This document shows positions 39,903-49,994 of a stretch of DNA of 64,000 nt, piece by piece. The first letter of the stretch is position 1, and every line of letters starts with the position of its first letter. Source of the DNA: Tritrichomonas foetus (taxonomy: Eukaryota > Parabasalia > Tritrichomonadida > Tritrichomonadidae). Made by a program: the position numbers and the translations under genes. The notes below the pieces were generated by a model, which saw nothing but the letters and a program-made list of their open reading frames with translations, had not been told where the DNA came from and did not search any database. The stretch is taken from positions 4,507 to 68,506 of the forward strand of contig MLAK01000566.1 of assembly GCA_001839685.1 (NCBI GenBank). The letters run 5' to 3'.

Positions 39903-42900
39903 ATGAAATCAGGATCAGGTTCTTTTTCACAATTCTTAAAAGATTCTTCGTCTCTAGACCTATTTATTGCAAATATAGCGCGTGATTCTTCTCGTGATGC
40001 AAATAGTATAATTCAAATGGGTATTAATATTGCGAGTATTAAAAAAGATAAGTATGAGCAAGAAATTATTAACGATTTAGAAAATTATCCATCTCCAAAT
40101 TCGAGTTTTTATTTATCAATTCCAACTTTCGCTGCTCTTGCTAAATCAGATCCAACAAATGTGCTTGAGCATGTTTCGCTTTTCTTTCCTCGTTTTTTAG
40201 AATCATCAAATCCTAAAGATATTTTTAGTTTTTTCCCTAAGGTTCCTGTTGCTGAAGATTCTCTAATTTTTTTTCTCATTTCTTATTTTTCGGATAAAAT
40301 TTTCACTATTCTAGCATCAATGTGTATTAAACACTATGAAAGTATTCCAGATATTATTGTTGAGATGTTATTAAATCGATGTTTCAATCATATCCCACCC
40401 ATCCCAGAAGTGAACACACTCCAGTTCAAAGTATACAAAATGATGATTCAGACACATCATAAAATTATTTCATATCTATGTAGAAATGGATACTTTAAAT
40501 CATTTGCTAATCATTTTAATCACAATTTTCAAGCTCATTTAAATTCACCAATAAATCTTATTCTTTATTTAAAAACAATTGAAGGTTGTCGTTTTAATGA
40601 ATCTAATTTCCCACTAATTAAAGATACAGTGGCCCAATTTGTTCGGTTATTTGATTTACATTCAAAAAGAATTGAAGTTATTGATGCACTTTGTTATTCA
40701 TTATGCGCTTTTTTACCACAAATGAAATCTTTTCTTGACCATAGTTTCATTTATCGAATTGAAAAGAAGGCTGAATTATATATTAAACGATTAAAAGGAA
40801 GTGTCAGTCAATTATATGGAGTGTTTCATTATTTACAATATTCGCAAAAACAACAAAAATTATTTGAAAGATTTTTTATAAAACGACTTCGAAAACCAGA
40901 AAAAGTAAAATTTGCTTTAAATTATATCCTTTATTTATTTCAACCAAAAGAAGATTCTCAATTTAATTTGAATTCAGAAATCATAGCGATGATACCTGAA
41001 ATTGCCTCTCATTTATTAGAAGCACCAAAGAAAAATAATGAAGAATTATTTTCACAAGTTTTTATTTATTTAGCTTTTATTGATTTCCAGAAATTTGTTT
41101 TCCAGTGGCTTCCACAGCTATTAAAGGGAGATGAACATCATAAATTAATTGCATTTCTAACAATCGAAAAAGTTTTAAATCCATTATATAAAACACAATC
41201 TACCTTAAGAAAGATCGATAATTTCCAACAATATTTATCCAATATATTAAAGCAAGTAAGTCAATTTACAGAAGCATTTTTCAAAAAAGATATGGTTACT
41301 TCAGATTTTGCACTTCATTTCGTATCATTAAATGAAATAATGACAAAATATTTTATTCCTGAAGAAATAGATCATTTAAATAATTTAAAGATTCCTACAA
41401 ACGTTCTTTATTTTCTACTTTCTTTGAAAAATATTAATCCAATTGAATCACCACCTTTGAATTTTATTGATGAACTGAAAAAATCAGAAAGAATTTGTGA
41501 AGATTCCTTAAATCTTTGGATGAAAGAATTAGATGCCTTACATTCAGGCAATGGTGATATTTATGAGAGACTTCATTTAACATTTGGCAAATATGGAAAA
41601 TCACGAAATGATGCATTTTTATTTCCATTTCTTCAAATTCTTCCAATTCTATTTCATTACTCAACCAATCCAAACGAATATACACAACCATTGTTGTTAT
41701 TAATTATTTGTAATGATGCAAGAATTGCTTCTGCAGCAGCCATAGTTTTTGAACTTTTATTGGTTGGTTTTCCTTCTTTTTCTGCTTTCTTTATAAATGA
41801 GCTTGTTCAAATGGTGAGAATAAATAAAAAACTATCAGCACCACAAATTCACAGAATAATTTTAGTTTATCTGCATTGTATTAAAATATCAAAGAATTTC
41901 ATTAATAACTCTCTTGATTTAATTCAAGAGTTTTCTGATTTTATCGCTCTTGTTGGACTTTGCTCACAATATCCAGAAACTCGTCTTTTATCATTTTCTA
42001 TTATGAAAAAAGCTTCGTCTTTACAGAATAATAATGAAGATACTCTTAAATATTTTATAATTTCACACTCAAATGTAATTGTAAAGAAATCTTTTTGTTC
42101 CATTTTATCGGAATTTTCAACACATAAATTATCAAGGAATCAACTTCCTGTTCTATCTTTTAGACAAGCTGTATCATCATCTTTTATTTTGATTTGGAGA
42201 TTTTATTTCTCTACACTAATCGAAGAACTTTTAAAAGGCCCACAAGGAATGACATCGCTGTTAATTTCTGTACGAGAATCATTTATACATCAAATTCAAA
42301 ATATTTCCGATTTTATTCAAAATGATATTTATTTTAATTCTATTAAACTTTCATTTTTATTCGAATCATCAACACCATTGCCTCAAATTGCTCCATTACA
42401 AAGAAAACAATGGTCAGTACAAGCGACAGAAATTGAACAAATGATAAATTCTTATATTCTAGCTTATTCCAATATAGATTGTAACATTGATAGTATTCCT
42501 GATAATCGTTCTGACACATCAAACAGTAAAAAATCAGATCGACACAATGACAAGCATGTAGACAAACATATTAATAAATATATAGAGGAAAAAATTGAAC
42601 CGAAAAAATACTTTGACAGTGAAGTAATTAGATTGTTATCACAAGTTTTTTCAAAGACTCATTTTGATTCTTTACCGAGTATGATTAATAAACTTTTTGA
42701 AATTGAGAATTCACAGGCCTTATTAATGATTTTATCAACTACTCTTCGTCATATATCATCTAAATCATTATATAATGAAAATGTACATCAAATGATTTCT
42801 GAACAGCAAGTTACATACATTTTTTCACTCTTTGATAGAATATTACCAACAATTTCTTCTGATGTTGATGATGATAACTCTATTATTATATATAATTTTT

Positions 42901-45900
42901 TAGTTTATAGAGGAATGTATTATAAATATCTTCATCATCATCACCTTATTCAACCACTTGGACCAATTCCAAGATGCGCTATATCTTTATCTCTTAACAA
43001 TGAAATTATTTCACCTATTTTAAGTCGACCAACACTTTTTGAAATTTTATTTCAATGGTCATTAAATGATAACAAGCTTGCAAACTCAGCAAGATTTGCT
43101 TTATCATATTTGGTTTCACTTGGCCCCATCTTTGCTGATGATAAATCATTTTCACCTACTTTTATATCAAATTGTACCAAAATTGCTAAAAAGCGTCCTC
43201 AATTTTTAAAGCACTTTATTTCAAGTCATATTAGTCTTCTTTTTTCGAGATTTATTCGAAATACTTTAATTTTTCCTTTAGAAGAAGCCGTTTTATATCT
43301 TGAAGCAATTTCTGCTCAGTTTATTCCACCTGGTAAAAAAGGTTCTTTGGCAACAGCTTATCTTGTTTTCATCAGTGATCAAAAACTCAACGATGGAGAT
43401 CCACAATTGGCTCATATTATTTATTCTGAAGTGGGAACTGTCATTTTAGTTGGTCTTATCTTTCTCATGCATATAGATATTAAAGTTAGACAGTCATCAA
43501 TTAGATTATTATCACAATTATTACCAATTATTTATCTTTTACATAATAATAGCAATAACATGAACGATATCAGTGAAAATAATAAATTAACCAGTTTAAT
43601 GCATGCATTAAAAAAGATTATTAGTGCATTATCTTCAGATAGTGAATCCCTCAGGATTCAAAATGCAATTGAATTAAGCACAAGTTTATCAACATTATTT
43701 GGTTTTGCAACTGAACAAGTCATTAGCCGCTCATTTAGTGCGCTTCCTAAAACACTTCAAGCAAGGAAATATTGTACACGTTCACAGATTGTACAAATCC
43801 TTGCACCATGGATGTCAAATGTTGCATTTGATTTAAAAACAAGATTAATTATTCAAAACGCATCAAGATTTTTCCTTTATTTTTCACCCTATTCTTTTGT
43901 TGAAGAATTATGCAATTGTATGGCTGTTATTGATGAAGAAGCTGTCATAACTCTAGTTTTATGGAGTTCATTAACAATAAATAATAATGTCGGTGCTGGC
44001 GAATCAAATATTTCTTTTTTAGTCTTAACAATTATTGACATTGCATCACTCAAAAAGGTATTGCGTCCTCTTGCAACGAAAATCATGACCTTTCTCTTTA
44101 GGGTCTCTAATAAGACAATCAATTTTGTTGTTCCTTTGGTTTCATTTTCAAATTGGTATTTCCATTATGTTCAAGTTGGCCGATTTGAAGAGATTAGTGA
44201 TATGGGAGACTATTTACAAAATGGTATTGGAAAACGTGTTCAAGTAGATTTCACTAAGATTCGACAAAAATGTAATGAATCTGTTGAATTTGCACTTGAT
44301 GTTTTAGTACAATTTGCACTTGAAGATACCATTCCATTTTCACATGAGTCACTTTCTATTATTCTGGCTTACTGTTTATCACATATAAATAATAAACGAG
44401 CTTTTAAGCTTATTCACACATTATCAGGAGTATTGAAATCATCATTTGATAGTGGTGTTCCAGCAGTTCTTCGAGATGTTTGTGAATTACTTGATAGAAT
44501 TAATTCCATTCCATTTGAAACACTTCGATTTGTAATTGAAAGTGATGATCCACCACTTCGTTCATTACAATCACGAATTGTACCAATTGCTCCTATTTTA
44601 GCCTTATTAATTCAAGTCTTTGAATATTTACCAAGTGGTGATGATTCCGTATTTTCACGGGAATTTCTATGTTGGGGTTTATCATGCGGTGATTTGGCTG
44701 TTGCTGCAAATTCACTAAATTTGTATGCATTAAAATTTACAACAACTGATACGATTATTATTTCGCATATAATTGAAAGTACTTGCTCGGTTCTTAGATG
44801 TTGGATTTTTTCACCTGAAAGTGAAATAGCCACTCGTCATACAGCTGATTATATAATATCTTCATTACGAACAATGCTGATGATAGCTTCTTCTCTTAAA
44901 GAGCAAAATGTTTTGCAACATTATTCCATTTTTTATTGGATTTCAATTTGTATTTTATCTATACGAGGAAGTATTTTTCCTTTCATACTTCATGATGCAT
45001 TAAAATTAATAACTTATCTTATAAAGAATAGAGTATATGAAAAAGAATCCATGTTTTCTGGGGATTTCGAAGATTTCGAACCATTTTTACTGCCAATAAT
45101 TATGAACTGTCGTGATATTCACATTCTTTATATATTTCTAATGCAACTTGTCCGAATTCCACGTGAAATGTTATCAAAAAATGGTAATTATTCTTTATAT
45201 ATGATTGCTTTTGCACCACTCATATGTTTCTCTCTTGAAACTTCCTCTTCATCTGCTTTAACTGAAATTTGTACTATTGTTCAATTTAGAAGTTTACTTG
45301 AGAGACTCAGTGACCTTTATAGTGGAACACATGTTGCTACACTTTTAAAGCAAATTCTTGATTCGCACGCAACTTTTACTGTCCAAGAGTTTTCATTCAA
45401 TTTAATTCATGCTTTAAATTCATTAACAAAAACAAAAGTTTTAGAAAAAGCTGCTTATATTCTAAGTGGATTAGTTCAACATGGTTCAACAATAAAAATT
45501 GACTCTCTTTTTGATCTTGGTGCTGCTTTACTCTCTGTTTTACCAACAAAAGAAGTCGTAGAAGGATTGTCTACCTTAACATGTGAAGCAACTCTAAATC
45601 AGCTCTGTGAAGTAACCTCAAGTAAAATTCGACTGCTTCAAGCGATTTCTAACTTTTCACAAACTGCAAATTTCCTACAAATTATGGAAAATTCTCGGAA
45701 ATTTATTATAGTTCAGGAACAATGGGGAAATGTTGTTAGAGCAATACAAGAATTCGTTCAAAAGAAACTTCATCAACTATTCAGAGATCCTGATAAAGTT
45801 GTGAAGGTGAGATTTGATTCAATTGATACTTTCCCACCTATTTTCCCATTTGAAGAAACATTTATGCAATGTGAATGTGTGAATGAAGTCATTGCATTTT

Positions 45901-46466
45901 GTAGAAGAATTCAAGTTAATCCACAAAGCAATTGGGCCTTTTCTTTGTATTGTGCAGCCGATATTTCCGAAATTAAAGCGGCCGAAAATGAAAATCCTGA
46001 TTTGAATTTTGATATTGATTTTGATCGAGAAATTCAACAATCAACTCTTAAAGTTGAATCTGAATTACCTTCCAATATATGTCATGTTGTTAACATCGAA
46101 AGTAATCTGGAAAGTAATCTTCTAAGTGATTTAATAAGCAACCTAGAGAGCAATATTGAAAGTACTTTAACGAGCAATAGTGCAAATGCGAATGCTGATA
46201 ATATTATCATTAAGACCAATAAGATAGTAACAGATGAAAGTGAATCTACAAGTAATGTTGAAGATATCATTAGTATGAAAATGAATGTAGAGAAAGAGAG
46301 ATCAAAAGAATTTTACACACCTAAAAATGTTGTTTATACTGCTGGAAAGGGTGAATCACTCATGTCTTTTGTTTCACTTGATGCATTTGTTCCACCACTT
46401 GATAAAGTTGATTCAATGTTGGCGATGAATATTAGCAAAACTTTTAATCTTGTTATGCCTACATAA
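39903..46466 (+). CDS. Furry/Tao3/Mor2-like cell morphogenesis protein
   Basis: 2187 residues, HEAT/ARM-like throughout; Mor2 and Tao3 are about 2200-2400 long. The central region 1100-1450 follows the Furry pattern: LFEILFQWS, LSYLVSLGPIF, VRQSSIRLLSQLLP, then an arrangement of LSTLFGFATEQVISRSF and RSQIVQILAPWMSNV that recalls the Furry 'LTLPVFSEV...RQIMLTYLLPWLHNIEL' stretch. A second block with LLIQVFEYLPSGDD follows at about 1575. A charged Asn-rich insert near 870-895 and a Ser/Asn-rich segment near 2070-2130 are probably disordered. Furry proteins scaffold NDR kinases with Mob1 and control cell polarity and cytoskeleton; that role here is inferred. Confidence 0.68.
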   Translation: MKSGSGSFSQFLKDSSSLDLFIANIARDSSRDANSIIQMGINIASIKKDKYEQEIINDLENYPSPNSSFYLSIPTFAALAKSDPTNVLEHVSLFFPRFLESSNPKDIFSFFPKVPVAEDSLIFFLISYFSDKIFTILASMCIKHYESIPDIIVEMLLNRCFNHIPPIPEVNTLQFKVYKMMIQTHHKIISYLCRNGYFKSFANHFNHNFQAHLNSPINLILYLKTIEGCRFNESNFPLIKDTVAQFVRLFDLHSKRIEVIDALCYSLCAFLPQMKSFLDHSFIYRIEKKAELYIKRLKGSVSQLYGVFHYLQYSQKQQKLFERFFIKRLRKPEKVKFALNYILYLFQPKEDSQFNLNSEIIAMIPEIASHLLEAPKKNNEELFSQVFIYLAFIDFQKFVFQWLPQLLKGDEHHKLIAFLTIEKVLNPLYKTQSTLRKIDNFQQYLSNILKQVSQFTEAFFKKDMVTSDFALHFVSLNEIMTKYFIPEEIDHLNNLKIPTNVLYFLLSLKNINPIESPPLNFIDELKKSERICEDSLNLWMKELDALHSGNGDIYERLHLTFGKYGKSRNDAFLFPFLQILPILFHYSTNPNEYTQPLLLLIICNDARIASAAAIVFELLLVGFPSFSAFFINELVQMVRINKKLSAPQIHRIILVYLHCIKISKNFINNSLDLIQEFSDFIALVGLCSQYPETRLLSFSIMKKASSLQNNNEDTLKYFIISHSNVIVKKSFCSILSEFSTHKLSRNQLPVLSFRQAVSSSFILIWRFYFSTLIEELLKGPQGMTSLLISVRESFIHQIQNISDFIQNDIYFNSIKLSFLFESSTPLPQIAPLQRKQWSVQATEIEQMINSYILAYSNIDCNIDSIPDNRSDTSNSKKSDRHNDKHVDKHINKYIEEKIEPKKYFDSEVIRLLSQVFSKTHFDSLPSMINKLFEIENSQALLMILSTTLRHISSKSLYNENVHQMISEQQVTYIFSLFDRILPTISSDVDDDNSIIIYNFLVYRGMYYKYLHHHHLIQPLGPIPRCAISLSLNNEIISPILSRPTLFEILFQWSLNDNKLANSARFALSYLVSLGPIFADDKSFSPTFISNCTKIAKKRPQFLKHFISSHISLLFSRFIRNTLIFPLEEAVLYLEAISAQFIPPGKKGSLATAYLVFISDQKLNDGDPQLAHIIYSEVGTVILVGLIFLMHIDIKVRQSSIRLLSQLLPIIYLLHNNSNNMNDISENNKLTSLMHALKKIISALSSDSESLRIQNAIELSTSLSTLFGFATEQVISRSFSALPKTLQARKYCTRSQIVQILAPWMSNVAFDLKTRLIIQNASRFFLYFSPYSFVEELCNCMAVIDEEAVITLVLWSSLTINNNVGAGESNISFLVLTIIDIASLKKVLRPLATKIMTFLFRVSNKTINFVVPLVSFSNWYFHYVQVGRFEEISDMGDYLQNGIGKRVQVDFTKIRQKCNESVEFALDVLVQFALEDTIPFSHESLSIILAYCLSHINNKRAFKLIHTLSGVLKSSFDSGVPAVLRDVCELLDRINSIPFETLRFVIESDDPPLRSLQSRIVPIAPILALLIQVFEYLPSGDDSVFSREFLCWGLSCGDLAVAANSLNLYALKFTTTDTIIISHIIESTCSVLRCWIFSPESEIATRHTADYIISSLRTMLMIASSLKEQNVLQHYSIFYWISICILSIRGSIFPFILHDALKLITYLIKNRVYEKESMFSGDFEDFEPFLLPIIMNCRDIHILYIFLMQLVRIPREMLSKNGNYSLYMIAFAPLICFSLETSSSSALTEICTIVQFRSLLERLSDLYSGTHVATLLKQILDSHATFTVQEFSFNLIHALNSLTKTKVLEKAAYILSGLVQHGSTIKIDSLFDLGAALLSVLPTKEVVEGLSTLTCEATLNQLCEVTSSKIRLLQAISNFSQTANFLQIMENSRKFIIVQEQWGNVVRAIQEFVQKKLHQLFRDPDKVVKVRFDSIDTFPPIFPFEETFMQCECVNEVIAFCRRIQVNPQSNWAFSLYCAADISEIKAAENENPDLNFDIDFDREIQQSTLKVESELPSNICHVVNIESNLESNLLSDLISNLESNIESTLTSNSANANADNIIIKTNKIVTDESESTSNVEDIISMKMNVEKERSKEFYTPKNVVYTAGKGESLMSFVSLDAFVPPLDKVDSMLAMNISKTFNLVMPT

Positions 46467-46790
46467 ATTTGTTTGTATTTTTTCATTTCTCTAATTCATT
46501 TTTGTTTTTATTTATATCTCATATGAAACATTTGATTGCTTTTTATTGATTTATTATTTGTATTATGATTTGTTTATATCATGATTTGTTTGTATCATGA
46601 TTTGTTTCTATCATTCATTAGAAAATTGATTCTAGGAAGGGAACAAAACATTAAAAAAAATATAATATCGAAAAAGCATTTTAATTAATGTTCATTATAT
46701 TATAATGGTTTTAAAATAAAAAAGAGTAAGATTTTCGTGAATGAGTTGCCCGAGTAAATTATATATTAAAATATCTCTAAAATAATGAAT
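46467..46790. other. Intergenic 3'-3' region with a 16-bp repeat
   Basis: 324 bases between the convergent Furry-like and coiled-coil genes. Contains the 16-bp repeat at 46561-46608; otherwise AT-rich. Confidence 0.5.
46561..46608. repeat. 16-bp tandem repeat, three copies
   Basis: Unit TATCATGATTTGTTTG with a one- or two-base change per copy, followed by a partial fourth (TATCATTCATT). Confidence 0.88.
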
Positions 46791-47624
46791 TCATTGAATA
46801 ACTTCATTTGTTTTGATAATCAAAGCTCCGCATTGTTCTGTTAATTGTTGCATTTCTGCTAATTTCTTGCCGATCTCATCATCCAGTGGCCTGTATTGTC
46901 TCAAGTCGAGATTCAAAGCTGCCATTTCGAGAATCTGTCTTTGTAGCTCGAGTGGGTCAATCGACTCGATTTTTTCTGTCATTTGGTTATACTTTTCTTG
47001 CTCCTTCACCATTTCCTCGTGTTTCTGGAGGGCGTCCTCGAGCTCCTGTGCGAAAATCTCGCGCTTGTTTTGAACAAGGCGCGTTTGGTCAATGAGCGAT
47101 TGTTTCTTTCTTTGTAAAGGTTCGATGTCCGGCGGAGGAGGAACATCAACAGCCAGCCTCTGTTCAATTTGCCTCTTTGTGAACTGATTCTTCAATAATT
47201 CAGAAGATAATTGAGAGTGCCTCAATTTGAGATCTTTTTCGCGTGATTTTTCAGCTTCATAAGAATTCATCAATATCTTCATTTCTGAGTACAATTTCTC
47301 CTTTTTGGCCCTTTTTTCACGAATGGCGATTGAAAGATCAATTTTCGCTTGAAGATCGCGTGATTGCTGCTGTAATTCGGCTTGCTGTTGTCTGGCCTCT
47401 TCGATCTGGGCAGTCAAGTCGGCAAGTTGGGTGCGAGTATCTGTAAGTGCTGGGAGTTCGCCGCGCTTCATCAGAGCTGAAATTAATTCTGCTTCATGCT
47501 TTTGTTTTTCGATGACTTGTTTGGCTTCTTCGATTTGCTCTTTTAATTCGTTTCGTTGGTTTCCTAAATTTTTTACCTTTGCAAGTAAGGCCGCTGACTC
47601 TGTCACTATATTTGCTTGAGTCAT
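46791..47624 (-). CDS. Coiled-coil protein, unknown
   Basis: 277 residues from ATG complement 47622-47624, MTQANIVTESAALLAKVKNLG. The frame is open further upstream to a TTG at 47849, but that segment has no ATG and looks non-coding. Nearly the whole protein is heptad coiled coil with two breaks: one at DVPPPPDIEPLQRKK (about 165-180) and one near the end (LRQYRPLDDEIGK). I do not recognise a family; size and shape fit an axonemal or basal-body coiled coil, or a tether. A T/C-rich stretch precedes the ATG. Confidence 0.8.
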   Translation of the reverse strand: MTQANIVTESAALLAKVKNLGNQRNELKEQIEEAKQVIEKQKHEAELISALMKRGELPALTDTRTQLADLTAQIEEARQQQAELQQQSRDLQAKIDLSIAIREKRAKKEKLYSEMKILMNSYEAEKSREKDLKLRHSQLSSELLKNQFTKRQIEQRLAVDVPPPPDIEPLQRKKQSLIDQTRLVQNKREIFAQELEDALQKHEEMVKEQEKYNQMTEKIESIDPLELQRQILEMAALNLDLRQYRPLDDEIGKKLAEMQQLTEQCGALIIKTNEVIQ

Positions 47625-47960
47625 TTGTTTTTTTTTACTTTTTGCTTCGAAATTCGACCGTTTATATTTTTGGCGCTTTTGATTAGTAATGGAATTCACT
47701 TTTTGAGCTTTAATTTGGTTGATGAGCTCCGATGATTGATTCCTGACAATGCAGGCGATCTTTAACTTTAGATAACATTGTATCGTATAATCATTTTTGG
47801 GTTTTATGAAAGCATAATTTTTGGCAAAATTTCGTGCTGCAATTATCAAAAGTTATTGTCGTTGTATGATGAGGCAATTATAAAGACTTCTTAATTTTAA
47901 CAAAACTTCACTGGTGATCCAAAATTTGTGATTGAAAAAGGATTTGAAGAATTTATTAAA

Positions 47961-48320
47961 AAATTACACAAATGAGAAAAAGATATCAAGAATCATTAAA
48001 AAATTTCACAAATGAGAAAAAGATATCAAGAATCATTAAAACATATCAAGAATCATTAAAACATATCAAGAATCATTAAAACATATCAAGAATCATTAAA
48101 ACATATCAAGAATCATTAAAACATATCAAGAATCATTAAAACATATCAAGAATCATTAAAACATATCAAGAATCATTAAAACATATCAAGAATCATTAAA
48201 ACATATCAAGAATCATTAAAACATATCAAGAATCATTAAAACATATCAAGAATCATTAAAACATATCAAGAATCATTAAAACATATCAAGAATCATTAAA
48301 ACATATCAAGAGTCATTGAA
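47961..48320. repeat. 20-bp minisatellite, 13 perfect copies plus flanking variants
   Basis: Unit ACATATCAAGAATCATTAAA. 48041-48300 holds 13 identical tandem copies, and 48301-48320 is a diverged fourteenth. Upstream, a 40-bp block ending in the same sequence (AGATATCAAGAATCATTAAA) is present twice at 47961-48000 and 48001-48040. Non-coding. Confidence 0.97.
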
Positions 48321-48435
48321 AGATATAAATCATGATCTATCATTGATGATATAGAAATGAAAAACTATAAAATAAGAAAAACCAATCTGACACAGCGATC
48401 ATTTTTATAAGGTTTGAAATCATTTGGTAGTTAAT
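48321..48435. other. Intergenic, nothing recognised
   Basis: About 115 AT-rich bases between the minisatellite and the stop codon of the disordered protein gene. Confidence 0.4.
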
Positions 48436-49761
48436 TTAGCGAGGTGAATTTTGCACCATCCGTGACGAACTACGAAGGGTTTGGTCGAATCCCATTTGGT
48501 TCCTCTGCTTCTGGGTCATTGGGCTGACAATTGGCTCCTTCATGTCGAGGAGCGCCGCCTTCACGGCAGGCCTGATCTCCTTCACGAGCTCGTCGCCACC
48601 CTGGCCTGCTGCAGCCTCCTTCAAAAGAGCGCGTAAAATATTTGCATCCATCGTACTTTCATTGTTGTTATTGTCATTATTATTGGTTCCATTCATAGAA
48701 TCTTCAGAGCTATCGCTGCTATCATCATTTGAAGGGGGAGCTCCTCCACAACGTTCAAGAATCTTATTTCTCGTGTCAGTCGACCTAATGTTGAACTTTC
48801 GCATGATTCTAGTGAAGTTCATGTGATTCATTTTGGATTTCCTTCCAACTATCATATCAATGAATCTTTCATTACGTCCTGTTGCGAGAGTGATTGTTGC
48901 TTCAGAAATTTGAGGGGATGAAGACATTCTTGGTGATTCTGGTTTTGGCTGATTTGCTTTTATGCTTTTTTCGAATAATTCGGAAAGGCGCGGCGAGTGG
49001 CATTCTGGAAGCCCCTTCTTCTGCGGGGTGAGTGGTGGTGTTGGTGACAACTTATATCTGATTGTGGTTGGTGATTGTGGACGCGGAATTGATGGATCTC
49101 TATGTCTCAAAGCTGAATTGTCATTTCGCTCCAAAAATGCTTTATATGATTTTGTGTATTTCTTATCTTTTTCATCATCTTCAGGAGCTTCTTGTGGCTG
49201 TTGTTGAAGATAGCCTGGTTGGTTGTCTTCAGTGTTTTCATTTTCACTTAGGTTTGATTGCCCTAAATCTGTGTTGTCAAGATTTTCAATTGGTTGAATA
49301 TTTGAATTTTCGTTCTGTTCTGGTTCTTGTTCTTGTTGTTGCTGTTGTTGTTCAAGTTTGTGAAGGTCTTCAAGCTGGTCTTGAGCGAGAGGTTGGCCTT
49401 CTGGAATGTTATTTAAGAATCCGCCGCCTAATTCCATTTCTGACCTATTTACAAATTCTGAGGAGTCACCAAGCATCAAACTGGATGGGAGACCCAACTC
49501 ATCATCGCCGTGCGTGCTTTCTTGAGTATTTTCGATCTGATTTTCAGTTGAATCCGCCTGTTGATTTATCGCTTCTTCTGAGCCGGATTTCAAAATATTA
49601 TCAAGCGTATCGTTGTTGAAGTTTTCAACGCCGTCATCAGAAATGTCTTCGCCAGTATTGGCTGGACTAATATCTGAAATGTTAATATCGTTGCCACTAT
49701 CAAATTCGAGTAATTGTTGATCAAATGAGTCGCCCAAATCATTCGTGTTGTTGTCTGTCAT
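48436..49761 (-). CDS. Disordered Q/N/S-rich protein, unknown
   Basis: 441 residues. Residues 1-190 are acidic and Asn/Gln/Asp/Ser-rich, with a poly-Gln run (about 136-142, LEQQQQQQEQEPEQ). A Ser/Pro/Arg segment follows (SIPRPQSPTT, SPTPPLTPQ), which has several SP/TP sites. A short ordered-looking stretch spans about 290-345 (ATGRNERFIDMIVGRKSKMNHMN). A further Asp/Asn/Ser-rich part follows, and the end is Ala/Gly-rich. No family is recognised. The SP/TP-rich middle suggests phosphorylation by proline-directed kinases, which is inference. Confidence 0.75.
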   Translation of the reverse strand: MTDNNTNDLGDSFDQQLLEFDSGNDINISDISPANTGEDISDDGVENFNNDTLDNILKSGSEEAINQQADSTENQIENTQESTHGDDELGLPSSLMLGDSSEFVNRSEMELGGGFLNNIPEGQPLAQDQLEDLHKLEQQQQQQEQEPEQNENSNIQPIENLDNTDLGQSNLSENENTEDNQPGYLQQQPQEAPEDDEKDKKYTKSYKAFLERNDNSALRHRDPSIPRPQSPTTIRYKLSPTPPLTPQKKGLPECHSPRLSELFEKSIKANQPKPESPRMSSSPQISEATITLATGRNERFIDMIVGRKSKMNHMNFTRIMRKFNIRSTDTRNKILERCGGAPPSNDDSSDSSEDSMNGTNNNDNNNNESTMDANILRALLKEAAAGQGGDELVKEIRPAVKAALLDMKEPIVSPMTQKQRNQMGFDQTLRSSSRMVQNSPR

Positions 49762-49994
49762 GTTGTTTTATCTAACGGAGCAATTGTTATTTGATTTTTT
49801 TCAGAGATGGCTCTTTCTCAAAAACAATAATATTTTCACTTTTTAAATATACTTGGTTAATTTTTTGTGAATTTTTCAAAGGATTTATTATTCAAAAAAA
49901 AATTGATGAATACAAAATAAAATTGAGATGAAGTAAACGTCCCCTGTATGAATTTTCTAGTCTTTCCTAGAAAAATAATGATTCAAAAAGCTCA

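Noticed and set aside
47625..47849. N-terminal extension of the coiled-coil protein at 46791
   Set aside because: The upstream frame begins at a TTG and has no ATG, and the first ATG is at 47624.
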